64,000 nucleotides of DNA from Actinoallomurus sp040655075 (GTDB lineage: Bacteria; Actinomycetota; Actinomycetes; Streptosporangiales; Streptosporangiaceae): assembly GCF_040655075.1 (NCBI RefSeq), contig NZ_JBFAJC010000002.1:310001-374000 (forward strand). Direction: 5' to 3'. The notes beneath the pieces are model-generated. The model had not been told where the DNA came from, searched no databases, and saw nothing but the letters and a program-made list of their open reading frames with translations. Position 1 is the stretch's first letter, and each line of letters starts with the position of its first letter. The position numbers were made by a program, and so were the translations under genes. Below are positions 15,954 to 23,998 of this stretch, piece after piece.

Positions 15954-17327
15954 TCAGAACTTCGTGAAGTGGTGGAAGCACTCGTAGGCGGCGTCCTGGG
16001 CGGCGAACGCCTCGACGTCGGCGCGTTTCACGGCGAGGTAGGCGGCGCTGCGCAGCGGGCCCAGGGCGTTCATGAGCAGGGTGTCGGCCTCGAGGGCGTC
16101 GAGCGCCTGGCCGAGGGAGGAGGGGAGACGCGGCGGGCGGTCGGCCTCGGGGAGGGTGTCCGGATCGACGCCGACCGCCGTGCCGGGGTCGATCTTCGAC
16201 CGGATGCCGTCCAGGCCGGCGTGGATCACCGCGCCGAGGGACAGGTACGGGTTGGCGCTGGAGTCCGACGGCTTCAGCTCCAGGTTGGTGGTCTCCTTGG
16301 CCGCGTCCCGCATCGGCGAGCAGATCCGCACCGCGGCCTCGCGGTTGTCCACGCCGTAGCAGGCGTACGCGCTCGCCCACGACCGTGGGGTGAGGCGCCG
16401 GAAGCCGTTGACGGTGCCGGAGGTGAGGGCCGTCAGGGCGGGCAGGTGCGCGAGGAGCCCGCCGATGAACCAGCGGCCTTCATCGGAGAGGCCGTACGCG
16501 CCGCCCGGGTCGTGGAAGACGTTGCGGTCGCCGGACCACAGCGACAGGTGCAGGTGGCAGCCGTTGCCCGCCTGGCCGGGAATGGGCTTGGGCGCGAGCG
16601 AGGCCCACAGTCCGCGGCGCATCGCCACCGCCCGTACGGTCTCGCGGTAGAGCACGTGGTTGTCGGCGGCGCGCAGGGCGGCGGAGGGCCGGATCGACAG
16701 CTCCTGCTGACCGTGCCCCAGTTCGGGGTAGTAGTGCTCGACGCGCATGCCCTGGGCCTCCAGGGCATGGACCAGTTCGACGGTGAAGTCGTGCGCGGCG
16801 TGGAAGCCGGTCGCGGAGTAGCAGAGGCTGTCGTCGATGGGGACGAGCCGGTCCGGGCCGTGGTCCACGGGTATCCGGCGGCCCAGCGTGAACTCCGGTT
16901 CGAACGCCGCGACGAGGGAGTGGCCGGTGTCCGCCAGCGCGGCGATGGCGTCCTTGAGGAAGGCGCGCGGGCAGGCCTCCCACGGTTCGCCGTCCGGGTG
17001 GACGAGGTCGGACAGCATCGCGGCGGCGCCGGGGGCGTACGGGAGCGGCGTGAACGTGGACGGGTCCGCCAGGATGCGGACCTCGCCCACGGGCCCCATG
17101 CCCTCGACCGGCTGCAGCGTGTCGAGCATGGTCATCGCCATCATCGCGACGGTGTGCCCGATGCCCGTGTACAGCCGGTCGGCGATTCGAGCCCCGGCGG
17201 CGGACTTGCCGCGGATTATCCCGCCGTGGTCGGCGTAGAGGAACCGGACGAGGTCGATGCGGCCCGTCTCGACCCGTTCGGCCACGTGCGCCGCCACCGG
17301 GTCGTCGCGCCTTTTTCTGGCGTCCAT
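15954..17327 (-). CDS. Glutamine synthetase-like ligase (gamma-glutamylamine synthetase type)
   Basis: 457 residues. It has the glutamine synthetase catalytic fold: FEPEFTL and ELGHGQQELSIRPS for metal and glutamate, NGCHLHLSLW for the ATP/metal His, SWASAYACYGVDNREAAVRI for ATP, and NLELKPSDSSANPYLSLGAVIHAGLDGI. The N-terminal beta-grasp carries VRFLYADHGGIIRGKS. True actinobacterial GlnA enzymes differ in the N-terminus, and no adenylylation Tyr site is seen. It is more like GlnA3/GlnA4-type enzymes that join glutamate to polyamines or ethanolamine. The substrate cannot be fixed from sequence. It is an isolated gene next to a TetR gene. Confidence 0.8.
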   Translation of the reverse strand: MDARKRRDDPVAAHVAERVETGRIDLVRFLYADHGGIIRGKSAAGARIADRLYTGIGHTVAMMAMTMLDTLQPVEGMGPVGEVRILADPSTFTPLPYAPGAAAMLSDLVHPDGEPWEACPRAFLKDAIAALADTGHSLVAAFEPEFTLGRRIPVDHGPDRLVPIDDSLCYSATGFHAAHDFTVELVHALEAQGMRVEHYYPELGHGQQELSIRPSAALRAADNHVLYRETVRAVAMRRGLWASLAPKPIPGQAGNGCHLHLSLWSGDRNVFHDPGGAYGLSDEGRWFIGGLLAHLPALTALTSGTVNGFRRLTPRSWASAYACYGVDNREAAVRICSPMRDAAKETTNLELKPSDSSANPYLSLGAVIHAGLDGIRSKIDPGTAVGVDPDTLPEADRPPRLPSSLGQALDALEADTLLMNALGPLRSAAYLAVKRADVEAFAAQDAAYECFHHFTKF

Positions 17328-17354
17328 GCCTCTGGAGTAACACGCAGGGTGAGA

Positions 17355-17912
17355 TCAGGCCAGTGGCTCGCCGATGTACCGCTGGACTGTCGGGGCCAGG
17401 TCGGCGACGAGCGCGTCGACGTCGAGGGCGACGATCGGCGGCAGTCGCAGGATGTAGCGGCACAGGGCCGCGCCGAGCAGCTGGCTCGCCACCAGGGCGG
17501 CGCGGGTGGGGCCGTCCTCGCCGCCGCCCAGCGCCGTGGCGACCTGGGTGGCGAAGATCGTGCGCATGCGCTCAGCCGCGCCGTCGTTGGTGACCGCGGA
17601 CCGCAGCAGCACGGTCAGCACCTCACCGGGCCCCTCGCCCTCCCACAGTTCGAGGAAGTGGCGCACGAACGTCTCTCCGACCTGGTCGGGAGGGAGTGAG
17701 GCGAGGTCCGGCAGCCGCAGGTCGAGGTCGACCGCGGCGGCGAACAGGCCCTCCTTGGAGCCGTAGTAGCGGATGACCATCGACGGGTCGATGCCGGCGT
17801 CGGCGGCGATCGCGCGGACGGTCGCTCGTTCGTAGCCGTCGGCGGCGAAACGGCGGCGGGCGGCGGTGAGGATCGCCGCGCGGGACTCCTGGGATCGGGC
17901 GGTGAAGGCCAT
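17355..17912 (-). CDS. TetR family transcriptional repressor
   Basis: 185 residues from the ATG at 17912. The N-terminal HTH is textbook: SRAAILTAARRRFAADGYERATVRAIAADAGIDPSMVIRYYGSKEGLFAAAV read in short blocks. The C-terminal ligand domain is helical and ends with ALCRYILRLPP...VQRYIGEPLA (TetR_C_33-like). It is divergent from the FAD monooxygenase gene at 18019, and the 106 bp between them hold four copies of a 16-bp palindrome. It surely represses itself and the monooxygenase. Longer in-frame extensions upstream would read through the operator region. Confidence 0.93.
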   Translation of the reverse strand: MAFTARSQESRAAILTAARRRFAADGYERATVRAIAADAGIDPSMVIRYYGSKEGLFAAAVDLDLRLPDLASLPPDQVGETFVRHFLELWEGEGPGEVLTVLLRSAVTNDGAAERMRTIFATQVATALGGGEDGPTRAALVASQLLGAALCRYILRLPPIVALDVDALVADLAPTVQRYIGEPLA

Positions 17913-18000
17913 GCCCACAAGTGTAGGCCAACAAGTGTTGGCAAACGTGCGCCGGGCGGCTAATCTCATTGCCAACAGACGTTGGCCATCAAGCGTTGGC
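17913..18000. promoter_or_regulatory. Four 16-bp TetR operators in two overlapping pairs
   Basis: GCCCACAAGTGTAGGC (17913-17928), GCCAACAAGTGTTGGC (17927-17942), GCCAACAGACGTTGGC (17971-17986) and GCCATCAAGCGTTGGC (17985-18000). Within each pair the sites start 14 bp apart; the pairs start 58 bp apart. One pair abuts the TetR start, the other ends 18 bp before the monooxygenase start. Confidence 0.8.
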
Positions 18001-18018
18001 CGCAAGGAGGTCACCGAA

Positions 18019-19155
18019 ATGCCTGAGCTTCCAGACACCACCGAGGTAGCCATCGTCGGCGCCGGCCCCACGGGCCTGGCCCTCGCCGCCTCCCTGGCGG
18101 ACCGGGGAGTGGAGTTCGTGCTGCTGGACAAGGCGGCCGAGGGGACGAACACCTCACGCGCCGCCGTGGTCCACGCCCGCACCCTCGAGGTCCTCGAGCC
18201 GCTCGGCGTCACCGGCGAGCTGATCGAGCGCGGAGTGATCGTCCCGACGTTCACGGTTCGTGACCGGGACCGGACGCTCATGAAGGTCGACTTCGGCGGG
18301 CTGCCCACCGCGCATCCCTACACGCTGATGGTTCCGCAGAGCACGACCGAGGAGGTCCTGCTCCGGCGCCTGCGTGCGCTCGGCGGCGACGTCCACCGGG
18401 GCAGTGCGGTGACCGCGGTGACCGGTGACTCCGAGGGCGCCACCGTGCGGCTGGCGGACGGGGCGACCGTGAGGGCGCGCTCCGTCGTCGGCGCCGACGG
18501 CATGCACAGCGTCGTCCGCGAGCAGGCCGGCATCGGCTTCACGGGCGGCGCCTACGCGGAGTCGTTCATCCTCGCAGACGTCCGCGTGGAGTGGGAGCTG
18601 CCGGACGACGAGGTCCAGCTGTTCCTGTCCCCGGAAGGAGTCGTCGTGGTGGCCCCGCTTCCCGGAGGCCGGCATCGGGTCGTCGCCACCGTCGCTGACG
18701 CGCCCGAGCACCCGGACGCCGACGACGTGCGCGAGGTCCTCGGCACCCGGGGCCCGCAGTCCTCTCCCGCGCGGATCGGCGATGTCGTGTGGAGCTCGCG
18801 GTTCCGGGTGCACCACCGGATCGCCGACCACTATCGGGCCGGGCGGATCTTCCTCGCCGGTGACGCCGCCCACGTGCACAGCCCGGCCGGAGGCCAGGGC
18901 ATGAACACCGGCATCCAGGACGCCGTGGACCTGGCCGGTCGCCTCGCCGCCGGGACCGAGGACGGTTATGAGGCCGCGCGGCGCCCGGTGGCCGCCGAGG
19001 TCGTGGCGATGACCGACCGGATGACCCGCGCCGCCAACCTCGACGGAAACGTGGCTCGCATGGTGCGCAACACCCTCCTGACCGTGGCCGGCCACAACCC
19101 GACGGTCCGGCGCAAGCTGGCGATGCGGCTGTCCGAGCTCTCGGCGGGCCGCTGA
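18019..19155 (+). CDS. FAD-dependent aromatic-type monooxygenase
   Basis: 378 residues from the ATG at 18019, with AAGGAGG 9 nt upstream. Class A flavoprotein monooxygenase: VAIVGAGPTGLALAASLADRG for FAD, VVGADGMHSVVREQAG (the DG motif), and GRIFLAGDAAHVHSPAGGQGMNTGIQDA (the GD motif). Such enzymes hydroxylate phenols, polyketides or antibiotics; TetR control with an operator array suggests it detoxifies the TetR ligand, as in rifampicin or tetracycline monooxygenases (inference). It is shorter than the roughly 500-residue phenol hydroxylases because it lacks the C-terminal thioredoxin-like domain. Confidence 0.9.
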   Translation: MPELPDTTEVAIVGAGPTGLALAASLADRGVEFVLLDKAAEGTNTSRAAVVHARTLEVLEPLGVTGELIERGVIVPTFTVRDRDRTLMKVDFGGLPTAHPYTLMVPQSTTEEVLLRRLRALGGDVHRGSAVTAVTGDSEGATVRLADGATVRARSVVGADGMHSVVREQAGIGFTGGAYAESFILADVRVEWELPDDEVQLFLSPEGVVVVAPLPGGRHRVVATVADAPEHPDADDVREVLGTRGPQSSPARIGDVVWSSRFRVHHRIADHYRAGRIFLAGDAAHVHSPAGGQGMNTGIQDAVDLAGRLAAGTEDGYEAARRPVAAEVVAMTDRMTRAANLDGNVARMVRNTLLTVAGHNPTVRRKLAMRLSELSAGR

Positions 19156-19194
19156 GCGGACGGCCGCCGGGCCACGGACGGTGCGCTGCGGCTC

Positions 19195-19366
19195 GGTTCA
19201 GGTGGTCGGTCGGGCGGCGGGCGGTGGCGGACCGTGCGTCGGTGTCCTCCGCGGCTCGGTTCAGGTGTCAGGTGGCGGCGAGACGCACGTCGGTGTCCTT
19301 CGCTGTTCAGTTCAGGTGGTCGGCCAGGCGCCGGGCGGCAGCGGACCGCACGTCGGCGTCCTCGGC
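19195..19366 (-). repeat. Three tandem copies of the 3' end of the HEAT-repeat gene, two outside it
   Basis: The authentic gene end (19309-19366 region) encodes EDADVRSAAARRLADHLN. Copies at 19259-19305 and 19195-19254 on the same strand keep the pattern; the outer one still reads EDTDARSATARRPTDHLN. They fill the space to the stop of the convergent monooxygenase gene at 19155. Confidence 0.8.
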
Positions 19367-20572
19367 GTCCTCGTGCCGGAGCCGCCGTAGCCGGGCCCGC
19401 GTCGCGCCGTCGAGCGGCACCGCCCCGGCGGCGATCCGGCGCACCCCGCCCTCACAGTCCCACAGCCCCTCGACCAGGTACGGCTCCGCGACGTGCGGAT
19501 CGATCCTGCCGAGCGCGCCCAGGAGGTTGGTGCGCAGCTGAGACGAGGCGCTCTCCGTCCAGCCGTACAGCAGCAGCGGGATCGCGGACCGGGTCCGCAG
19601 GCGGCCGAGCCCGTCGGCGGGTACGGCGGCCAGGTCCCAGTCCTCCTCGTCGAGGGCGATCTCGAGGGCTTCCAGGAGCGGCACCGCGTCCACCTCCGTG
19701 CCGTGCGCGGAGAGCACGTCGATCCCGACGTCGGAGTACGACCGCTGCTCGGCCACCCAGACGCGGGCGCGGGTCAGCGCGGCGGGTCCCAGGTCACGGA
19801 CGGCGCGGCACAACGGCCCGTCGTAGGAGCCGGTGGGCAGGCACTCCTCGACGAGGTCGAGGACCAGGGGACTGTGCCGGCGGCCGAGTTCGAGGATGGC
19901 GGCGGTCGCGCCGTCGCCGCGGGCCCGCACGCGGGCCGCCAGGTCGGCGGCGGAATGACCGGTGAGGGAGATCCGCGGCTCGTGCGGGCGTGTCTCTGGT
20001 CTGCGCGCTGCGGCGATCCGGGGTTGTCGGCGCGCCCACATTCGCGTCACCGCGCCGTCGACCCCGCACAGCCAGGCGAGCGCGCGGTCGTCGCAGCGGG
20101 TCGCCGCGACCTCGTCCAGTCCGTCGGCGAGGGCGGGGTCGTCGAGTTCGACCAGGGACTGCAGTGCGGTGTACCAGTTCGCGCCGTCGGCGGCATAGCG
20201 TCGCAGGGGGACGGCGGCCTCCCGCCGTCCGAGGCGGACCAGCTGGGCGAGCACGTCGAGGGCCAGGTTGGTCCGGTCCGGCTCGGTGTCCAGCCGATCA
20301 TCAGGATCGAATATATGTTCGACTATAGGGGTGATCTCGAGCTCCAGGTCGAGGATCAGCCGTGCGAAGTACAGTCCGCGGGCCTCGAGGGTGTCCCATC
20401 GAGGGTCGCGGCTGACGCAGTCGTAGATCAGGTCGCGCGCGCCCGGCGTGCCGGCGGCGCGGCGCGCGGCGCAGCCACGGCCGCGCTGCAGGCGGCCGTG
20501 CAGTGATTCCGCCGGATGAATGACGATGGGTTCCACTGCTGCAGGATGCGCACTCGACCACAAATCGGGCAA
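19307..20572 (-). CDS. HEAT/Arm-like repeat protein
   Basis: Up to 421 residues; a GTG at 20536 (12 codons in) is an equally possible start and no ribosome-binding site decides. The sequence is almost all short helix pairs with repeating patterns such as AADLAARVRARGDGATAAILELGRR in blocks, VPLLEALEIALDEEDWDLAAV, AIPLLLYGW and VRSAAARRLADHL, typical of HEAT scaffolds. It is soluble and acidic, with no enzyme domain. Actinobacteria use such proteins as scaffolds or regulators; the partner is unknown. Confidence 0.72.
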   Translation of the reverse strand: MPDLWSSAHPAAVEPIVIHPAESLHGRLQRGRGCAARRAAGTPGARDLIYDCVSRDPRWDTLEARGLYFARLILDLELEITPIVEHIFDPDDRLDTEPDRTNLALDVLAQLVRLGRREAAVPLRRYAADGANWYTALQSLVELDDPALADGLDEVAATRCDDRALAWLCGVDGAVTRMWARRQPRIAAARRPETRPHEPRISLTGHSAADLAARVRARGDGATAAILELGRRHSPLVLDLVEECLPTGSYDGPLCRAVRDLGPAALTRARVWVAEQRSYSDVGIDVLSAHGTEVDAVPLLEALEIALDEEDWDLAAVPADGLGRLRTRSAIPLLLYGWTESASSQLRTNLLGALGRIDPHVAEPYLVEGLWDCEGGVRRIAAGAVPLDGATRARLRRLRHEDAEDADVRSAAARRLADHLN

Positions 20573-20605
20573 GCAAATTATGGGACGGCGTCATGCCCAC
20601 TTAGG

Positions 20606-20710
20606 GAACGTCGCCCTCCCGCTCGGGCGACGCTTGGGAGCGTCGGCCTTCCGCTGGGGCGACGCCTGGGGGAGCGCCGTCCTTCCGCTCAGGGGAGCAG
20701 CGGCGCGCCC
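20606..20710 (-). repeat. Tandem copies of the 3' end of the AsnC-type regulator gene
   Basis: About three units of 34 bp: 20606-20640, 20641-20674 and 20675-20710. On the minus strand each has (A/C)GCGGAAGG-like sequence followed by GACGCTCCC or GGCGCTCCC. The last unit contains the regulator's stop codon (20689-20691); the others lie between it and the HEAT gene. Confidence 0.65.
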
Positions 20711-21663
20711 GCGCCCTTGACCGTGCGGATCACCGGGGCGGTCTCCACGTGGCGTACGCCCTCCAGGGCGCCGATCCGCTCGGTCAGGTAGCGGTACAGG
20801 TGGCGCGTGTCCCGGCAGGCGAGGGCGACCAGCAGGTTGGTCGGCCCCGTCGTGGCGGCCGCGAAGGTCACCTCCGGATGTCCGCCGATCGCCTCGCCGA
20901 CGGCGACCAGCTCGGAGGGCAGCACCGACACCCACAGCCGCGCCTCGGCGTGATAGCCGAACGCCTCAGACTGCATGTCGAGGTCGTAGAACAGCACGCC
21001 CGCGCGGCGCAGCTCGTCCATGCGCCGCCGCACCGTGGACTCCGACCAGCCGGTGACGGAGGCCAGCTCGGCGTGGCCGGCGCGGCCGTCGGCGGACAGC
21101 GCCGACAGCAGCGCGTGGTCGGCCTCGCTCAGCTCGATCGGCTCGTAATCCGGCGAGGGCGGCTCGGGCCGTAGCCGGTCGGCCTGCTCCTTCGACAGCG
21201 AATGGACGCCCGACCAGCCGCCCGGGCCACCCGCGAACAGGTGCAGGAGCGCGTGGGCGGTGACCGACGACACGCGGCCCGTGCGCGGCAGTTTCTGGAG
21301 CAGCAGGTTGTCGCGCTCCTCCGGCGTCCGGGCCATGGTCCCGCAGGTGATCTCGGTGCCGCCCGACAGCAGGTGCACCCAGTAGGTGTCCGTACGGCGG
21401 GCGAGCGCGGCGGCGACCGCCCCTGCCGCGTCCGGCGTGGCCCGTACCCGGAGCGCCCAGGACACCAGGCCGGCGCGGGGCGCGTCGACGGCGCCGACCA
21501 CCCGCGCCACCCCGGTCGTGCGCAGCCGCCGGTACCGGCGGGCGATCGTCTGGTCCGAGACCCCGAGCACCTCGGCGATCTTGCTGAACGGGGCCCGGCC
21601 GTCGAGCTGCAACGCGTGGACGAGGTGCCGGTCCAGCTCATCGAGAGTGAGGGAATTCACCAC
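20689..21663 (-). CDS. Lrp/AsnC family regulator with tandem HTH-sensor halves
   Basis: About 324 residues from GTG 21663; a longer start at 21693 adds ten residues. It is a double-length AsnC protein: first HTH (LTLDELDRHLVHALQLDGR to SDQTIARRYRRLRTTGV), a sensor-like half, then a second HTH (LSEADHALLSALSADGRAG to SESTVRRRMDELRRAGV) and a C-terminal RAM sensor ending GVRHVETAPVIRTVKGAG. Single-domain Lrp is about 150 residues, so this is a fusion or duplication common in actinobacteria. It is divergent from the DHA2 exporter at 21772 and probably controls it. Its 3' end is repeated downstream. Confidence 0.88.
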   Translation of the reverse strand: MVNSLTLDELDRHLVHALQLDGRAPFSKIAEVLGVSDQTIARRYRRLRTTGVARVVGAVDAPRAGLVSWALRVRATPDAAGAVAAALARRTDTYWVHLLSGGTEITCGTMARTPEERDNLLLQKLPRTGRVSSVTAHALLHLFAGGPGGWSGVHSLSKEQADRLRPEPPSPDYEPIELSEADHALLSALSADGRAGHAELASVTGWSESTVRRRMDELRRAGVLFYDLDMQSEAFGYHAEARLWVSVLPSELVAVGEAIGGHPEVTFAAATTGPTNLLVALACRDTRHLYRYLTERIGALEGVRHVETAPVIRTVKGAGAPLLP

Positions 21664-21715
21664 AGGAGAGTAGCGAATGTCGATAAGCGCCACCGAGCGG
21701 CCGCTGGCTGGAGAG

Positions 21716-21761
21716 TTCCGGTTCGTACGGCGAGGGTGAGGGCCGTCCCCAGAAACCGGAA
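21716..21761 (+). promoter_or_regulatory. Inverted repeat masking the exporter ribosome-binding site
   Basis: TTCCGGTT (21716-21723) and AACCGGAA (21754-21761) are perfect 8-bp arms 30 bp apart. The second arm runs into the GGAAGGAA ribosome-binding site of the exporter, so a hairpin in the mRNA could hide it, or the DNA could be an AsnC operator. Confidence 0.45.
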
Positions 21762-21771
21762 GGAATCACTC

Positions 21772-23247
21772 ATGCGTAAATGGTGGCCGCTCGTGGCGGT
21801 CTGCCTCGGGGCCTTCATGCTGCTCGTCGACGTCACGATCGTGACGGTCGCGCTGCCCGCCATGGCCAAGAGCCTCGACGCGTCGTTCACGGCTCTGCAG
21901 TGGGTGCTGGACATCTACGCGCTCGCCCTGGCCGCGCTGCTGCTGGGCGCGGGCTCGCTCGCGGACCTGTTCGGGGCGCGCAGGGTGTACGTCGCGGGGC
22001 TCGTGCTGTTCGCCGCGTCCTCGCTCGCCTGCGGGCTGGCACCGAACGCCGCGACCCTCATCGCCGCGCGCGGCGCGCAGGGCGTCGGCGGCGCGGCGAT
22101 GTTCACCACGACGCTCGCTCTCCTCAACAGCACCTACCAGGGCAGGGACCGGGGTGTGGCGTTCGGCGTGTGGGGCGCTGTCAACGGGCTGGCCGCGGCC
22201 GGCGGTCCGATCCTCGGCGGACTGCTCACCCAGCACGTGAACTGGCGGTCGATCTTCCTGGTCAACCTGCCGGTGACCGTCATCGCGATCGCGCTCACGC
22301 TCGCCGTCGTCGGAGAGTCCCGGCGTACGAGCGGCGCCCGGATCGACCTGGCCGGGATGGCCTCCTTCACCGCCTGCGCCGGAACGCTGACGTACGGGCT
22401 CATCCGCGCGGGCGACGACGGCTTCACCGCGGCCGTGCCGCTCACGATGTTCGGGCTCGCCGCCGTCGCCCTGGCCGTCTTCGTCGTGGTCGAGAAGAGG
22501 GCCCGGGACCCGCTGCTCGACCTGGGCCTGTTCCGTAACCGGTCGTTCGTCGCCGTGCTGATCGGCGGTGCCCTCCTGATGGCCTCGGCGTTCGCCTGTC
22601 TCGCCTTCACCTCCCTGTGGCTGCAGGGTGTCCTGGGCCTGGGGCCGGTACGCGCCGGGGCCGCCCTGATCCCGCTCGCCGGCGCGTCCTTCGTGGTGTC
22701 CGCCGTCGCCGGGCGGTTCCTGCACGGCGCCTCGCCCCGGCTGACCATCGGGATCGGGCTGTTGCTCATCGGCGCCGGTTCGGGCCTGCAGGCCGTCCTG
22801 GACGCCGGGTCCTCGTCCACCGCGATCATTCCGGGGCTGATCGTCGGCGGCGTGGGTGTGGGAACGTCGATCCCCGTGCTGTCGGCGGCGGCGATGAGCG
22901 CCGTCCCGCCCCAGCGCGGCGGGATGGCCGGCGGCGCCCTCAACACGTTCCGGCAGCTCGGCTACGCCCTCGGCGTCGCCGTGCTCGGCATCGTCTTCCG
23001 CGGCCGGATCGAGCACGTGCTCACCGGCCATGTCGCGGACCCGCATGCGATGGCCGGTGCGGCGAGCGGCGGGCAGGCCCCCCACCTGCCGATCATCCGT
23101 GCCGCCGTGGCGTCCGGCCTCAACGAGGTCTACGCCGTGTCGGCCGGGCTGGGGATCGCCGCCGGGATCATCGTCCTCGCGCTGTTCCGCACGCAGGGGC
23201 GGACCGCCGTACGACCGGCCCCGGACCGCGAGAAGGCCACCGCCTAG
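21772..23247 (+). CDS. DHA2 family multidrug MFS exporter
   Basis: 491 residues from the ATG at 21772, with GGAAGGAA upstream; longer upstream frames run antisense to the AsnC gene and are rejected. Fourteen TM segments as in the DHA2 drug:H+ antiporters. Seen: LLVDVTIVTVALPAMAKSL in TM1, LADLFGARRVYVAG as motif A, RGAQGVGGAAMFTTTLALL, and the motif C-like GGPILGGLLTQHVNWRSIF. It probably exports a cationic or hydrophobic compound sensed by the divergent AsnC regulator. Confidence 0.92.
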   Translation: MRKWWPLVAVCLGAFMLLVDVTIVTVALPAMAKSLDASFTALQWVLDIYALALAALLLGAGSLADLFGARRVYVAGLVLFAASSLACGLAPNAATLIAARGAQGVGGAAMFTTTLALLNSTYQGRDRGVAFGVWGAVNGLAAAGGPILGGLLTQHVNWRSIFLVNLPVTVIAIALTLAVVGESRRTSGARIDLAGMASFTACAGTLTYGLIRAGDDGFTAAVPLTMFGLAAVALAVFVVVEKRARDPLLDLGLFRNRSFVAVLIGGALLMASAFACLAFTSLWLQGVLGLGPVRAGAALIPLAGASFVVSAVAGRFLHGASPRLTIGIGLLLIGAGSGLQAVLDAGSSSTAIIPGLIVGGVGVGTSIPVLSAAAMSAVPPQRGGMAGGALNTFRQLGYALGVAVLGIVFRGRIEHVLTGHVADPHAMAGAASGGQAPHLPIIRAAVASGLNEVYAVSAGLGIAAGIIVLALFRTQGRTAVRPAPDREKATA

Positions 23248-23262
23248 ATTCCCCGGGCGAGG

Positions 23263-23901
23263 TCAGAGGCGCCAGCGGCCCTGGTTCAGGACGTTGATGG
23301 CCTCGGCCTCGCCCGTCATCTCCACCTGCGCGGTGTCCTTGCGGCCCATGGCCCACAGCGTCAGCTCGCTCGGTCGGCCGTGCACCCTGACCAGCCTGCC
23401 GCCCTTGGTGACGCGCTGGGTGCGCCCACCCGGGTCCACGAACGTGATCTCCACCGGCAGCCGCCGCAGCACGAACCGGGCCGTCTTCAGCCGCCGCCAC
23501 AGGTGCTCTTCGAGGGCCGGCGGCAACTCACGGGGCTCCCAGCCCTCGCGGGCCCGCCGCACGTCCTCGTGGTGCACGAAGTATTCGGTGGTGTTGGCCG
23601 CGGCGTCCACCACGGACAGCGCGAACGGCGACCAGCCCGGCGGCCCGGCCCGGAAGCGTTCGACCAGCTCGGCGAAGGGCATCGAGTCGCGGGCCTGGAG
23701 CCGTACCTTCTCGGTGTGGCCGGCCAGCAGGGGGATCATGATCCCCGGCGCGGCGTCGGGCCGGTGCTCCCGGATGACCAGATGGGCGGTCAGATCACCG
23801 GTGGTCCACCCCTGGCAGAGGGTCGGGGCGTCGGGGCCGGCGTCGATCAGGGCGTCGCTCAGGGCATGGCGCTCGGCGCGCGCCCAGTTCTCGTTCGCCA
23901 T
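23263..23901 (-). CDS. TIGR03085 family metal-binding protein (DinB/MDMPI fold)
   Basis: 212 residues. It starts MANENWARAERHALSDAL, then LCQGWTTGDLTAHLVIREHRPDAAPGI and TEYFVHHEDVRRAREGWEPREL: the four-helix DinB-like metal site (three His) typical of mycothiol-dependent maleylpyruvate isomerase-type proteins. TIGR03085 proteins are confined to actinobacteria and sit near hisF/hisI in several genomes, which matches the position here. The actual reaction is unknown; a mycothiol-linked role is inferred from the fold. Confidence 0.87.
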   Translation of the reverse strand: MANENWARAERHALSDALIDAGPDAPTLCQGWTTGDLTAHLVIREHRPDAAPGIMIPLLAGHTEKVRLQARDSMPFAELVERFRAGPPGWSPFALSVVDAAANTTEYFVHHEDVRRAREGWEPRELPPALEEHLWRRLKTARFVLRRLPVEITFVDPGGRTQRVTKGGRLVRVHGRPSELTLWAMGRKDTAQVEMTGEAEAINVLNQGRWRL

Positions 23902-23998
23902 GGCGCGATCGTAGGCCCGACCTCTCTCGGAGCGGAATAACCCGGGGCCTCCGCGTGATAGGGAATAGCGGCCCCACTATCTGCCACGAAGGGGGAGC

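Noticed and set aside
15969..17699. 576-aa plus-strand frame opposite the GlnA-like gene
   Set aside because: Antisense shadow crossing into the TetR gene.
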